From positions 1,674,001-1,738,000 of the forward strand of contig NZ_JBHTCQ010000001.1 in assembly GCF_042665525.1 (NCBI RefSeq): a stretch of DNA of 64,000 bases, written 5' to 3'. Below, in pieces: positions 51,712 to 60,042 of the stretch; within the stretch, counting starts at the first letter, position 1; the number at the start of each line of letters is the position of its first letter. A model generated the notes under the pieces. The model had not been told where the DNA came from. It searched no databases and was given only the letters and a program-made list of their open reading frames with translations. The stretch is from Allobogoriella alba (GTDB lineage Bacteria; Actinomycetota; Actinomycetes; Actinomycetales; Actinomycetaceae). A program made the position numbers and the translations under genes.

Positions 51712-52740
51712 ATGGCCGAGCGTGTGGTGCTGCACGTCGGGGCGCCGAAGACCGGCACCACCTTCCTCCAGGCGGTCCTGTTCCAGAACCAGGGGCGGCT
51801 CCGGGAGCAGGGCGTCCTGGTCCCCGGCAAGCTCCCGCGCTTCCACGCCCGGGCCGCGACAGGCGTCCGCCTCGGTCCGGACAGTGCCCAGCACCAGGCC
51901 TGGCGTGGCGTGCTCGACCAGTCCCGCGAGTGGCCCGGCACGGTGCTGGTCAGCGGCGAATGGTTCTCGATGGCGTCCGAGGCCCGGACCGCGGAGGCGA
52001 TGCGCGACCTGCACGGGGTCGGCGAGGTACACGTCGTGGCCACGGCACGGGACCTCGTCGACCAGGTGCCGGCCGCATGGCAGGAGACGCTCAAGCTCGG
52101 CGACTCCTCGAGCATCGACGCCTTCTCGGCCGGTCTCGACCGGCCGGACGGCCGGTGGCGATGGTCGGTCCTCGACGTCGCGCCCGTCCTGGATCGGTGG
52201 GCCGCCACGCTGCCGCCTCGACAGGCCCACGTGGTCACCGTGCCGCCTCGAGGCTCGGCGCCCGAGCTCCTGTGGAACCGGTTCGCCTCCGCCTGCGGGA
52301 TCGACCCGAGCTGGTGCTCGACGGACGTCTCGTTCGCGCGTGAGTCGCTCGGTGTCGACGCCGCCCGGCTCCTCCAGCTCGCCGGCCCGCGGCTCCGGGC
52401 CGCGATCGACGCCGACAACAGCGGTTGGCACGAGCCGTACAGGTGGATCCAGCGGTATCTCTCGCACGGCATGCTCCTGCGTCACCGAGGCGGGCGGATC
52501 ACCATGTCCTCCGAGCAGGTGGCGTCCGTGCGCGAGCGTTCCGAGCGGTCCGTCGCACAGCTCCGCGAACGGGGTTACGACGTCGTGGGAGACCTCGCCG
52601 ACCTGACGTCCTCCCGCCTTCCCGACGGCGCCGTCCATCCCGAGTCGATCCCGGACGGTGACGTCCTCGACGTGGCGCTGCACCTCGTCGCCGACATGCT
52701 CGCGGAGGCCCGCCGGACTGCTCCCGCCCGGCAGGCCTAG
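51712..52740 (+). CDS. Sulfotransferase-like protein
   Basis: A 342-residue protein. The N-terminal VVLHVGAPKTGTTFLQAVLFQNQ (residues 5-27) is the 5'-phosphosulfate-binding loop of PAPS-dependent sulfotransferases. The central VVATARDLVDQVPAAWQE is the 3'-phosphate-binding region, with the R-D pair. It would sulfate a glycan or a surface molecule. ATG 51712 has AAGGA before it. The 156-base gap upstream suggests a separate promoter. Confidence 0.75.
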   Translation: MAERVVLHVGAPKTGTTFLQAVLFQNQGRLREQGVLVPGKLPRFHARAATGVRLGPDSAQHQAWRGVLDQSREWPGTVLVSGEWFSMASEARTAEAMRDLHGVGEVHVVATARDLVDQVPAAWQETLKLGDSSSIDAFSAGLDRPDGRWRWSVLDVAPVLDRWAATLPPRQAHVVTVPPRGSAPELLWNRFASACGIDPSWCSTDVSFARESLGVDAARLLQLAGPRLRAAIDADNSGWHEPYRWIQRYLSHGMLLRHRGGRITMSSEQVASVRERSERSVAQLRERGYDVVGDLADLTSSRLPDGAVHPESIPDGDVLDVALHLVADMLAEARRTAPARQA

Positions 52741-52790
52741 CCTCAGCGTCATCCCGGGCGCGTAGCCGCTGCCGGCGCGACGCTACCGGC

Positions 52791-52796
52791 TACCCT
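52791..52796 (+). promoter_or_regulatory. manA -10 box (leaderless)
   Basis: TACCCT, six bases before GTG 52803. Confidence 0.5.
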
Positions 52797-52802
52797 TGAC
52801 GT

Positions 52803-54044
52803 GTGCTCGCCACCGCCCTGCCCCGCGAACCGCTGGCGCTGACCAACACCGTCCAGCCGTACGACTGGGGCGCCACGGACGCGATCCCCGCCCTGCTCGG
52901 CGTCGACCCCGACGGAGGGCCGCAGGCGGAGCTGTGGCTGGGCGCGCACACCAGCGCCCCGTCCCGCACGAGCGTCGACGGCGCCGAGGTCCGGCTGGAC
53001 GAGCTCGTGCGGTCCGCGCCGGAGGCCACGCTCGGCCCCGCCGTCGCCGGCCGGTTCGGTGCACGCCTGCCGTACCTGCTCAAGGTGCTCGCCGCCGGCA
53101 AGGCCCTGTCGCTGCAGGTCCACCCGTCGGCCGAGCAGGCGCGGGAGGGCTTCGCGCAGGAGAACGCCGAGGGGATCCCGCCCGGGCCGCAGCGTTCCTT
53201 CCACGACGACCAGCACAAGCCGGAGATGCTGGTCGCGCTCACGCAGTTCGAGGGGCTGACGGGCTTCCGCAGCCCGCGCACGATCCTCGACCTCCTGGAC
53301 GGGCTCCGCGGCCCGCTGGTGGACGAGGTCCGCGAGACCCTCCTGCAGGACCGCGGTCACGACGGCATGCGGGCCGCCTTCCACGCGCTGGTCTCGGCCC
53401 GTGGCCGGGCGAGCTGCGCGGAGGACATCGCCGACACCGTGGCCGCCGTCGCCGAGCGGCTGGCGGCGGGCTCGCCCTTCGCGCGGGCGGACCAGACCGT
53501 CCTCGATCTCGCCGTCCAGCATCCCGGGGACCCCGGCGCGATCGCCTCGCTCATGCTCAACCGGGTCTCGCTCGAGCCCGGGGAGGCGGTGTTCACCCCG
53601 GCGGGGGAGGTGCACGCGTACCTGTCCGGCCTCGGCGTGGAGATCATGGCGAACTCCGACAACGTGCTGCGCGCCGGCCTGACGACCAAGCGGGTCGACG
53701 AGCCCGCGCTGCTGCGGTGCGCGTCCTTCGCACCCCGCCGGCCCGAGGGGCCCGTGGTGACCGCGTCGGGCGGCCGCGGCCAGGTGCACACCTACCGCGT
53801 GCCGGCGGAGGAGTTCGCGCTGACCGCCGCCGACGTCGACCCGGCCGAGGCGATCACGCTGCCGGCGGCGGGGCCGCGGATCGTCCTGTGCCTCGACGGC
53901 CGGCTCGAGCTGGCCGTGGGCGAGGGCGGCTCGACCGTGCTCGGGCAGGGAGCGTCGGTGCTCGTGCCGCACGAGGCGGGTGCGCTCACGGTGGCCGGCT
54001 CCGGCCATGCCGTCTGCGCGTGGGTGCCCGGCGCCGACGCGTGA
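52803..54044 (+). CDS. manA: Mannose-6-phosphate isomerase
   Basis: A 413-residue type I PMI, converting fructose-6-phosphate to mannose-6-phosphate. Zinc-site sequences are ALSLQVHPS, DDQHKPEMLVALTQFEGLTGFR and VFTPAGEVHAYLSGLGVEIMANSDNVLRAGLTTKRVD. The N-terminal VQPYDWGATDAIPALLG and AELWLGAHTSAPS are typical. It is leaderless (TACCCT box). In this cluster its product is the likely substrate of the NeuB-type synthase. Confidence 0.93.
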   Translation: MLATALPREPLALTNTVQPYDWGATDAIPALLGVDPDGGPQAELWLGAHTSAPSRTSVDGAEVRLDELVRSAPEATLGPAVAGRFGARLPYLLKVLAAGKALSLQVHPSAEQAREGFAQENAEGIPPGPQRSFHDDQHKPEMLVALTQFEGLTGFRSPRTILDLLDGLRGPLVDEVRETLLQDRGHDGMRAAFHALVSARGRASCAEDIADTVAAVAERLAAGSPFARADQTVLDLAVQHPGDPGAIASLMLNRVSLEPGEAVFTPAGEVHAYLSGLGVEIMANSDNVLRAGLTTKRVDEPALLRCASFAPRRPEGPVVTASGGRGQVHTYRVPAEEFALTAADVDPAEAITLPAAGPRIVLCLDGRLELAVGEGGSTVLGQGASVLVPHEAGALTVAGSGHAVCAWVPGADA

Positions 54045-54051
54045 CCCGCGC

Positions 54052-55164
54052 TCAGGTCCGGTGGTCGGTCGCGGCCTCGCCGGAGACCCCGCGGAGGAAG
54101 CCCGCGCCCCAGCTCATGTGCATGACCATGAGCACGACCGGCAGCAGCAGCGCGGAACGCCACCCGAGCCGCGGAGACCTGCTGGCGGCGTGCGCGGCCG
54201 CTGCGACCTCGCCGAGGACGTAGCCGCCCAGCACCGTTGCGCCGGCCGCCACGGCGACGCCCTGCCCGAGGATCGCGCCGACGACGGTGGCCGCCGCGGC
54301 CGCCCCGAGCGCGACGACGACGGCCGGGGGCGCGAGGTACCGCGCGCTGGCCGTCTCGGGGTGCCGTCGGACGATCTCCCGCCGCCACATCCCGGTCCGC
54401 CAGAACTGCTTGGCGACCTCGCGCAACCGTCGCCGGGGCCGGTAGGTGACCTCCAGCGAGGGGTCGAACCACAGCAGGGAGCCGTTGCGCCGCATCCGCA
54501 GGCACAGCTCCCAGTCCTCGCCGCGGATGATCCCGTGGTCGAAGCCGCCGGCCCGCTCGATCGCGGACCGGCGGAACGCGCCGAGGTAGACGGTCTCCGC
54601 CGGCCCGGGCTCGCCCCCCACGTGGAAGGGGGCGGCACCCAGGCCGGCGGGATGACTCATCGCCCGGGCGATCGCCGCCTGGACGGGGGTGTCGCCGAAC
54701 GGCGACATGATCCCGCCCGCCCCGTCGGCACCCGCGGCGAGCATGACCTCCACCACCCGGCGCACGTAGGTCGGCTCGAAGACGGTGTGGCCGTCGATGC
54801 GGACCACGATCTCGTGCGACGGGTCCGCCTGCCTGACCCCCGCGTTCAGGCCCTCCGAGCGAGAGCCGGTGGGGTTCTCGACGACGAGCAGCCGGTCGTC
54901 CTGGGCGGCGAGCTCGTCGGCGATCTCACGCGTGCGGTCACGTGACGGTCCGACCGACAGCACCATCCGCAGGTCGCCGGGATAGTCCTGGTCGAGGATC
55001 GACCGGACAGCGGCGTCGAGGTACGGCTCCTCGTCGCGCACGGTCGCGATGACCGTGACGCCGGGGAGTGCCCGCCCCTCGGCGGCCGCGGGAAGCGGCG
55101 AGGCCGTCGTGTCGCCCGGCACGCCCCCTCCTTGATGCGTCTCGGACTGGATCGACGTCGTCAC
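54052..55164 (-). CDS. Glycosyltransferase family 2, ExoA-like, with C-terminal membrane segments
   Basis: A 370-residue enzyme. The catalytic domain (about 35-260) has VTVIATVRDEEPYLDAAVRSIL, RIDGHTVFEPTYVRRVVE with the D-x-H acceptor-type motif, and RGEDWELCLRMRRNG and QFWRTGMWRREIVRRHPE. Two or three hydrophobic segments fill residues 275-350. This pattern resembles ExoA/ExoM-type synthases that use lipid-linked acceptors. It is 17 bases downstream of neuB. Its end converges with manA, leaving seven bases between the stops. Confidence 0.82.
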   Translation of the reverse strand: MTTSIQSETHQGGGVPGDTTASPLPAAAEGRALPGVTVIATVRDEEPYLDAAVRSILDQDYPGDLRMVLSVGPSRDRTREIADELAAQDDRLLVVENPTGSRSEGLNAGVRQADPSHEIVVRIDGHTVFEPTYVRRVVEVMLAAGADGAGGIMSPFGDTPVQAAIARAMSHPAGLGAAPFHVGGEPGPAETVYLGAFRRSAIERAGGFDHGIIRGEDWELCLRMRRNGSLLWFDPSLEVTYRPRRRLREVAKQFWRTGMWRREIVRRHPETASARYLAPPAVVVALGAAAAATVVGAILGQGVAVAAGATVLGGYVLGEVAAAAHAASRSPRLGWRSALLLPVVLMVMHMSWGAGFLRGVSGEAATDHRT

Positions 55165-55181
55165 GGCCGGTTCTGCCTGTG

Positions 55182-56075
55182 TCAGGCGTCGACGCGGCGC
55201 AGACGCGACATCGGCGAGAACTCGCCCGGCATGACCCTCTTGACCCCGTCACCCATGGCCTGCTCGAGGATCCTGATGTCCCGCACCAGGGTCTCCAGGC
55301 CCTTCGGCTCCAGCGAGGACGCGTGGTCCGAGCCCCACATCGCGCGGTCGAGCGTGATGTGTCGCTCCACGGCCACCGCTCCGAGCGCGACCGCCGCGAC
55401 GGAGATCTGCAGACCGACCTCGTGCCCCGAGTACCCGACGGGCACGCCGTAGCGCTCCTGCAGGGTCCCGATCGTGCGGAGGTTCGCCTCCTCGGCGGGC
55501 AGCGGGTAGGTGGAGGTCGCGTGCAGGATGACGAGCTTGTCGGTGCCCAGGATCTCGACGGCGGCGTCGATCTGCTCGACGGTCGACATCCCCGTCGAGA
55601 GGATGATCGGCTTGCCGGTGTCCTTGAGGGCCTGCAGCAGCTCGTGGTCGGTGACGGAGGCCGAGGCGACCTTGTGGGTCGGGACGTCGAACTTCTCGAG
55701 GAACTCCACCGACGGCACGTCCCACGGCGAGGCGAACCACTGCACGCCCTTGTCCTTGGCGTACGCGTCGATCTCGCTGTACTCGGCGTCCTCGAACTCG
55801 ACCTTGTACTTGTACTCGAGATAGGTCATCTCGCCCCAGGGGGTCTGGCGGATCTTGTCCCGCTGGTCCTTGGGCGTGGAGATCTCGGGCGTGCGCTTCT
55901 GGAACTTGACCGCCTGGGCGCCGGCCTCGACCGCGACGTCGATGAGCTTCTTGGCGATCTCGACGTCGCCGTTGTGGTTGATGCCGATCTCGCCGATCAC
56001 GTACACCGGCTTGTCCGGCCCGACGAGGTTGTCGCCGATCGCCACCGGTGCGGGCTGCGAGGTGGTCGCAGTCAT
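55182..56075 (-). CDS. neuB: NeuB-type sialic/Kdn acid synthase without SAF domain
   Basis: A 297-residue TIM-barrel synthase that condenses phosphoenolpyruvate with a six-carbon aldose. EIGINHNGDVEIAKKLID (29-46), AVKFQKRTPE (54-63), ASPWDV, STGMSTVEQIDAAVE, LHATSTYP, VGYSGHE and ERHITLDRAMWGSDHASSLEP are conserved. The usual C-terminal SAF domain of about 60 residues is missing: the protein stops 25 residues after the barrel. In sialic acid synthases this domain contacts the N-acetyl sugar, so loss fits a different substrate, such as mannose-6-phosphate. ATG 56075 follows GGAAGGA. Confidence 0.85.
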   Translation of the reverse strand: MTATTSQPAPVAIGDNLVGPDKPVYVIGEIGINHNGDVEIAKKLIDVAVEAGAQAVKFQKRTPEISTPKDQRDKIRQTPWGEMTYLEYKYKVEFEDAEYSEIDAYAKDKGVQWFASPWDVPSVEFLEKFDVPTHKVASASVTDHELLQALKDTGKPIILSTGMSTVEQIDAAVEILGTDKLVILHATSTYPLPAEEANLRTIGTLQERYGVPVGYSGHEVGLQISVAAVALGAVAVERHITLDRAMWGSDHASSLEPKGLETLVRDIRILEQAMGDGVKRVMPGEFSPMSRLRRVDA

Positions 56076-56130
56076 GTTCCACGTCCTTCCGAAAGGGTCT
56101 GGCACGGTCTGTGCCGGAGGTCCACCTGTC

Positions 56131-57405
56131 TCACGTCCTGCTCGTCGTCGCCGTCGTTGGCGCCGCGGTGGAGGGAGCCGCAGCCTTGGTGCGTGCCGTG
56201 CGTACACGGTCGCACACCTCGCGGACTGCTCCCTCGCCGCCGCGCCGGGCGAGGACGACACGGGCGATCGCCAGCACCTCGGGGTGCGCGTCGGCCACTG
56301 CCACCGGCCAACCCACCGCCGAGAGCGCCGGGAGGTCGTTCACGTCGTTGCCGACGTAGGCCACCCGCGCCGGGTCCAGGCCGCGGTCCGTCATCCACGT
56401 CCGCAACGCGTCCGCCTTGTCCTCCACGCCGTGGCGAACCTCGACGTGGAGCTTGGCCGCCCGGGCGGCGACCACGGGGTTCGTCTCCGTGGACAGGATG
56501 AGGATCGGCACGCCGGTCCGCCGCAGCAGCTTCACGCCCATGCCGTCGCCGCGGCTCACCCGGACCTGCTCGGCGCCGTCGGTCGCCACGTAGGCGTGGT
56601 CGTCGGTGTGCACGCCGTCGAAGTCGGTCACGAGCGCGTCGACGTCGATCGGCCCGTCGTTCGGCGCCGGGGCGTCGGCCGGGTCGCCCGCCCCGACGAT
56701 CTCGCGCTCGTCCGGCTGGTCGACGAGCTGCCTGGCCAGCCACAGATCGCGGGGCTCGTCGATCTCCATCGACCACTCGGGTGCCAGGGGTTGCAGACCG
56801 ACGCGGCCGAAGAACCGCACGCGGTGCTCTCGGAAGCCCTCGGTCCGCATGGCGTAGAAGGCACCGGTCTCGCGGAAGTGCGGCGCGCGTTCCTGACGCA
56901 GTGGTCGGTAGTCGGTGGTGTGCCCGACCGGCACGGCCTCCTCGCCGTCGAGCCGCCACTGGAAGTCGTGGGTCTCCGCGACGGCGATCACGACGTCCCG
57001 CCCGCCGTCGGCCACCTGGCGGACGGCGGCGTCCAGGTCCGCGGTGTCGATGAACGGCGAGGTGGCCTGCAGCAGCACCGTGACCGCCGGGATCGCCTCG
57101 CCATCGGCCTCGAGCTGGTCGAGGACGTGCAGCAGCGCGGCCTCGGAGGACGCCGCGGACCCGGCGATCTCGGCCGGGCGCGCGACCACCCGGGCGCCGT
57201 GCGCCCGCGCCTCGTCGGCGATCCCGTCGTGGTCCGTCGAGACGATCACGGTCGCGACCGACGGTGCGGCCGTGGCCGCGCGGATGGCTCGGCCGACCAG
57301 GGTGACGCCGTCGACCCGCTGCAGGTTCTTCAGCGGGATGCCGACGGAACCGCCCCGAGCGGGGATGATCACGAGCGCCGGGCGCGGTTCGGCCGGGTTG
57401 GTCAT
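56131..57405 (-). CDS. neuA: CMP-sialic/Kdn synthetase fused to KdsC-like HAD phosphatase
   Basis: A 424-residue two-domain protein. Residues 9-230 are a NeuA-type cytidylyltransferase: PARGGSVGIPLKN (15-27), LQATSPFIDTADLDAAV and SMEIDEPRDL. The usual lysine of the PARGGSK motif is a valine here. Residues 250-400 are a HAD phosphatase of the KdsC/YrbI type: DFDGVHTD (261-268), STETNP, Lys330 in VEDKADAL and GNDVNDLPAL (352-361). The two activities are separate enzymes in most pathways: Kdn-9-P phosphatase followed by CMP-Kdn synthetase. A low-complexity A/T tail ends the protein. It leads the neuA-neuB-GT operon. Confidence 0.88.
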   Translation of the reverse strand: MTNPAEPRPALVIIPARGGSVGIPLKNLQRVDGVTLVGRAIRAATAAPSVATVIVSTDHDGIADEARAHGARVVARPAEIAGSAASSEAALLHVLDQLEADGEAIPAVTVLLQATSPFIDTADLDAAVRQVADGGRDVVIAVAETHDFQWRLDGEEAVPVGHTTDYRPLRQERAPHFRETGAFYAMRTEGFREHRVRFFGRVGLQPLAPEWSMEIDEPRDLWLARQLVDQPDEREIVGAGDPADAPAPNDGPIDVDALVTDFDGVHTDDHAYVATDGAEQVRVSRGDGMGVKLLRRTGVPILILSTETNPVVAARAAKLHVEVRHGVEDKADALRTWMTDRGLDPARVAYVGNDVNDLPALSAVGWPVAVADAHPEVLAIARVVLARRGGEGAVREVCDRVRTARTKAAAPSTAAPTTATTSRT

Positions 57406-57495
57406 GCAGGCGGTTCCTGACGGTCGAAGGGCGTGATCGGCATCAGAGTAGTCGACCCCGGACCCGACCATCGGCCTTTTCGCGGGTCGTGCGGA

Positions 57496-57516
57496 TGGCC
57501 GTTCGATGACCGTTCG
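57496..57516. repeat. Two 10-base direct repeats in the divergent neuA region
   Basis: TGGCCGTTCG and TGACCGTTCG are 11 bases apart start to start, in the 241-base gap between neuA and the GT2 gene. The one-turn spacing suits a transcription factor site. Confidence 0.4.
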
Positions 57517-57646
57517 GTGTCCAGCGGATGACGACGGCCCGCAGCAGCTCTGCCCGGCCCGTCTGCGGCCCGGCGCGCCCGGGCACCGGGGCTCTCCTCG
57601 TGTGATTAGATGACCGCGATCTGGTACCGGCGAAGACTGTAGGTCC

Positions 57647-58669
57647 ATGAGCACCACCACCACACGTCCTCGCGTCTCCGTCGTCGTTCCCGGCAAGGAC
57701 GTCGAGAGCTACGTGGCGGACGCCCTGACGAGCCTGACCCGTCAGATGGAGGACCCTCGCCAGCTGGAGGTCGTCGTCGTCGACGACGGCTCTCGTGACA
57801 ACACCGGCGAGGTCGCGGAGTCGTTCCGTTCTCGTCTGCCCAACCTGACCATCCTCAGGAACGAGTCGCCCGGAGGGGTCGCCAGCGCACGGAACAAGGG
57901 ACTCGCGGCCACCACCGGCCGGTACGTCGCCTACCTCGACTCCGACGACTGGCTCGCACCGCGGCGCCTCTCCGTGCTCGCCGACGCGATCGAGCACCTC
58001 CGGGTCGCCTTCCTGTTCACCGACCACACGACGGTGGCCGGGAGGAAGCGGAACCTCGTGCGTGCCCCGCAGGCGCGCCGCGGAGTGGTGCTGGACCCGC
58101 GTGACTCGATCCTGCCGGAGAACCACTCGACCATGGTCGACTACCCGTACTCCTGGGCCGTGCTGTTCGACCGCGAGCTGCTGCACGACGGTTTCATGAC
58201 CTTTCCCGACGGCCTGCACAGTGCGGAGGACCGCCCCTGGATCTGGAACCTGTTCCTCAACGGGCCCCCGTACGCCGTCGTCGACGCCCCGACGCTCTGC
58301 TACCGGCGTGACGTCGAGACCTCGCTCACGGCGACGTACGACCGGCGCCAGCTCGACATCTTCCCGGCGCTCGAGCGGGTCCTGGACCTGGTGCGGGCGG
58401 ACCGCGAGTCGGAGAAGTACGCACCGAAGATCGCGCGTACCGTCATGGCACTGATGAGTCATCACATGCGTCGCAGCAACCGGATGACGCGTGAGGTCCG
58501 GGCGGAGCTGAGGTCACGGGCGAGCCACCTGATCTCCCAGCTGCCCCACGATCTCCTGGTCCGCGAGATCCGGGAGATGAGCCGTGAGCGCGCGCGGTCG
58601 CTGCACGGGCTCCTGCCGGCCGGGGTCTCCGACCGGCGCCGGGCCGCGGCGGACGGGGGGGACCGATGA
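57647..58669 (+). CDS. Glycosyltransferase family 2
   Basis: A 340-residue GT2 enzyme: VVVPGKDVESYVADALTSLTRQM, VVVDDGSRDNTG, AYLDSDDWLAPRRL and SAEDRPWIWNLFLNG. It is closely related to the first half of 48513-50369, including unusual shared stretches such as TMVDYPY and RRQLDI. It is the first gene of an operon of five (GT2, polysialyltransferase-like, sulfotransferase, TPR/capsule transferase, pyruvyltransferase-like). The stop overlaps the next ATG by four bases. Confidence 0.88.
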   Translation: MSTTTTRPRVSVVVPGKDVESYVADALTSLTRQMEDPRQLEVVVVDDGSRDNTGEVAESFRSRLPNLTILRNESPGGVASARNKGLAATTGRYVAYLDSDDWLAPRRLSVLADAIEHLRVAFLFTDHTTVAGRKRNLVRAPQARRGVVLDPRDSILPENHSTMVDYPYSWAVLFDRELLHDGFMTFPDGLHSAEDRPWIWNLFLNGPPYAVVDAPTLCYRRDVETSLTATYDRRQLDIFPALERVLDLVRADRESEKYAPKIARTVMALMSHHMRRSNRMTREVRAELRSRASHLISQLPHDLLVREIREMSRERARSLHGLLPAGVSDRRRAAADGGDR

Positions 58670-60024
58670 CTCAGCTCGTCGTCGCCTCCACGCTCTTCGG
58701 CGCCGCCACCGCCGCATCCGCCGTCGACTCCGGGCTCCTGGAGCACACCGGTGGCGAGCGGGTGCTGCTCGTCGTCAACAACGCGCCGGCGCCGGAGCTG
58801 ACACCGGCACTGGACGAGATCGCGGGGGCGGAGCCGGTCCTGCGCCGGTTCGACCGCGTCGTGCACCTCACGGACCTCCTCGCCCCGGTCCACCCCTCCG
58901 ACTGGCGACCCGGCATCCGTGAGCTGCCCACCTTCGAGCGACTGCTCCGGAGCTACTGGGGGCTCGGTGACGGGCCGGTCGAGCTGGTCTGCGAGTCGCT
59001 CTGGGTCAACCCGGCGCTGGCGCTCGCCCGGGTCTTCCACGCGGCGCCCATCACGGTCTACGCCGAAGGACTCATGAGCTACGGCCCGACGAGGGATCCG
59101 CTACCGCTCGAGGTCACGCAGCGCCTGGACGGCCTGGTGCACCTGGACCTGGTCCCGGGCGTGCGCCCGGTGCTGCTGAGCGAGTACGGCGTCGCGCCGA
59201 CGGTCGTCCCGAGCGAGCGGTTCCGGGCCGTCGTGGACGAGATCACCGCCGAGATCCCCGACGACCGGGACGACGACGGACGGCCGGCCGCCGTCGTCGT
59301 CGGGCAGTACCTCGCCGCCCTCGGTCTGGTGACCAGGGACGAGGAGGCCGAGATGCACGCCCGGATGGTGCGGGCCGCCGCGCGTGCCGGGGCGCAGGTC
59401 GTCCGGTTCAAGCCGCACCCGTCCGCTCCGCCCGGGATGGTCCGCCCGCTGCGCGACGCGGCGGCGGAGGCCGGGGTCGAGCTCGAGGTGGTCACGGACG
59501 CCTACCCGGTCGAGGTCATGCTGGCCAGGGGGAGGCACGTCGCGCTCGTGGGGTGCTTCTCCACCGCCCTGGCCACCGCACGGACCATGTTCGGGGTCCG
59601 GACGATCGCCGTGGACACCGAGACGCTGCTGAGCCGGCTCACCCCGTTCCAGAACAGCAACCGTGTCCCGGCCACGGTCATCGACGCCGTGCACCGCGAG
59701 GACGGCCGCTACGGCGACGTCCAGCGGCTCCAGGAGCTGGTCGACACGGTCGCGTACTGCATGCAGCCCAAGTCGCTCGCCGACCGCCGGGAGGCAGCGG
59801 TCCGGGTCCTCGCGGAGCTGCCCGCGCAGGAGCGCGACCGGTACTTCCTCCCCAACCGGCTGACCGCGCTCGACATGCCGGGCGCACCGAAGCGTCACCC
59901 GGTGGTCGCGCTCGGGATGAGCACGGCGCAGCGTGCCCTTCGCCATCCCGCACTGGGCAAACTCGACGAGCGCACGAAGAGGCTGGCGGTCCGCCAGCGT
60001 CTGGTCCGGCGCCTGTACGGCTGA
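58666..60024 (+). CDS. Alpha-2,8-polysialyltransferase family protein
   Basis: A 452-residue GT-B-type transferase. The conserved motifs of the bacterial polysialyltransferase family can be read: VYAEGLMSYG (131-140, E-G motif), RFKPHPSAP (247-255, HP motif) and GCFSTALAT (296-304, S-T motif). The N-terminal LVVASTLFGAATAASAV is also family-like. It probably uses the CMP-sugar made by NeuA to build the main chain. ATGA overlap with the GT2 gene shows coupling; the pair corresponds to the fused GT2 at 48513. Confidence 0.78.
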   Translation: MTQLVVASTLFGAATAASAVDSGLLEHTGGERVLLVVNNAPAPELTPALDEIAGAEPVLRRFDRVVHLTDLLAPVHPSDWRPGIRELPTFERLLRSYWGLGDGPVELVCESLWVNPALALARVFHAAPITVYAEGLMSYGPTRDPLPLEVTQRLDGLVHLDLVPGVRPVLLSEYGVAPTVVPSERFRAVVDEITAEIPDDRDDDGRPAAVVVGQYLAALGLVTRDEEAEMHARMVRAAARAGAQVVRFKPHPSAPPGMVRPLRDAAAEAGVELEVVTDAYPVEVMLARGRHVALVGCFSTALATARTMFGVRTIAVDTETLLSRLTPFQNSNRVPATVIDAVHREDGRYGDVQRLQELVDTVAYCMQPKSLADRREAAVRVLAELPAQERDRYFLPNRLTALDMPGAPKRHPVVALGMSTAQRALRHPALGKLDERTKRLAVRQRLVRRLYG

Positions 60025-60042
60025 GAGAGGTCGGACGAGCAC

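Noticed and set aside
49897..52752. Minus-strand 951-residue frame
   Set aside because: It runs opposite three well-supported plus-strand genes and has repeated arginine/glycine shadow composition.
56131..57405. KdsB/KdsC-type Kdo pathway
   Set aside because: Kdo is a Gram-negative lipopolysaccharide sugar; the NeuA-type motifs and neighbouring NeuB-type gene fit a nonulosonic acid better.
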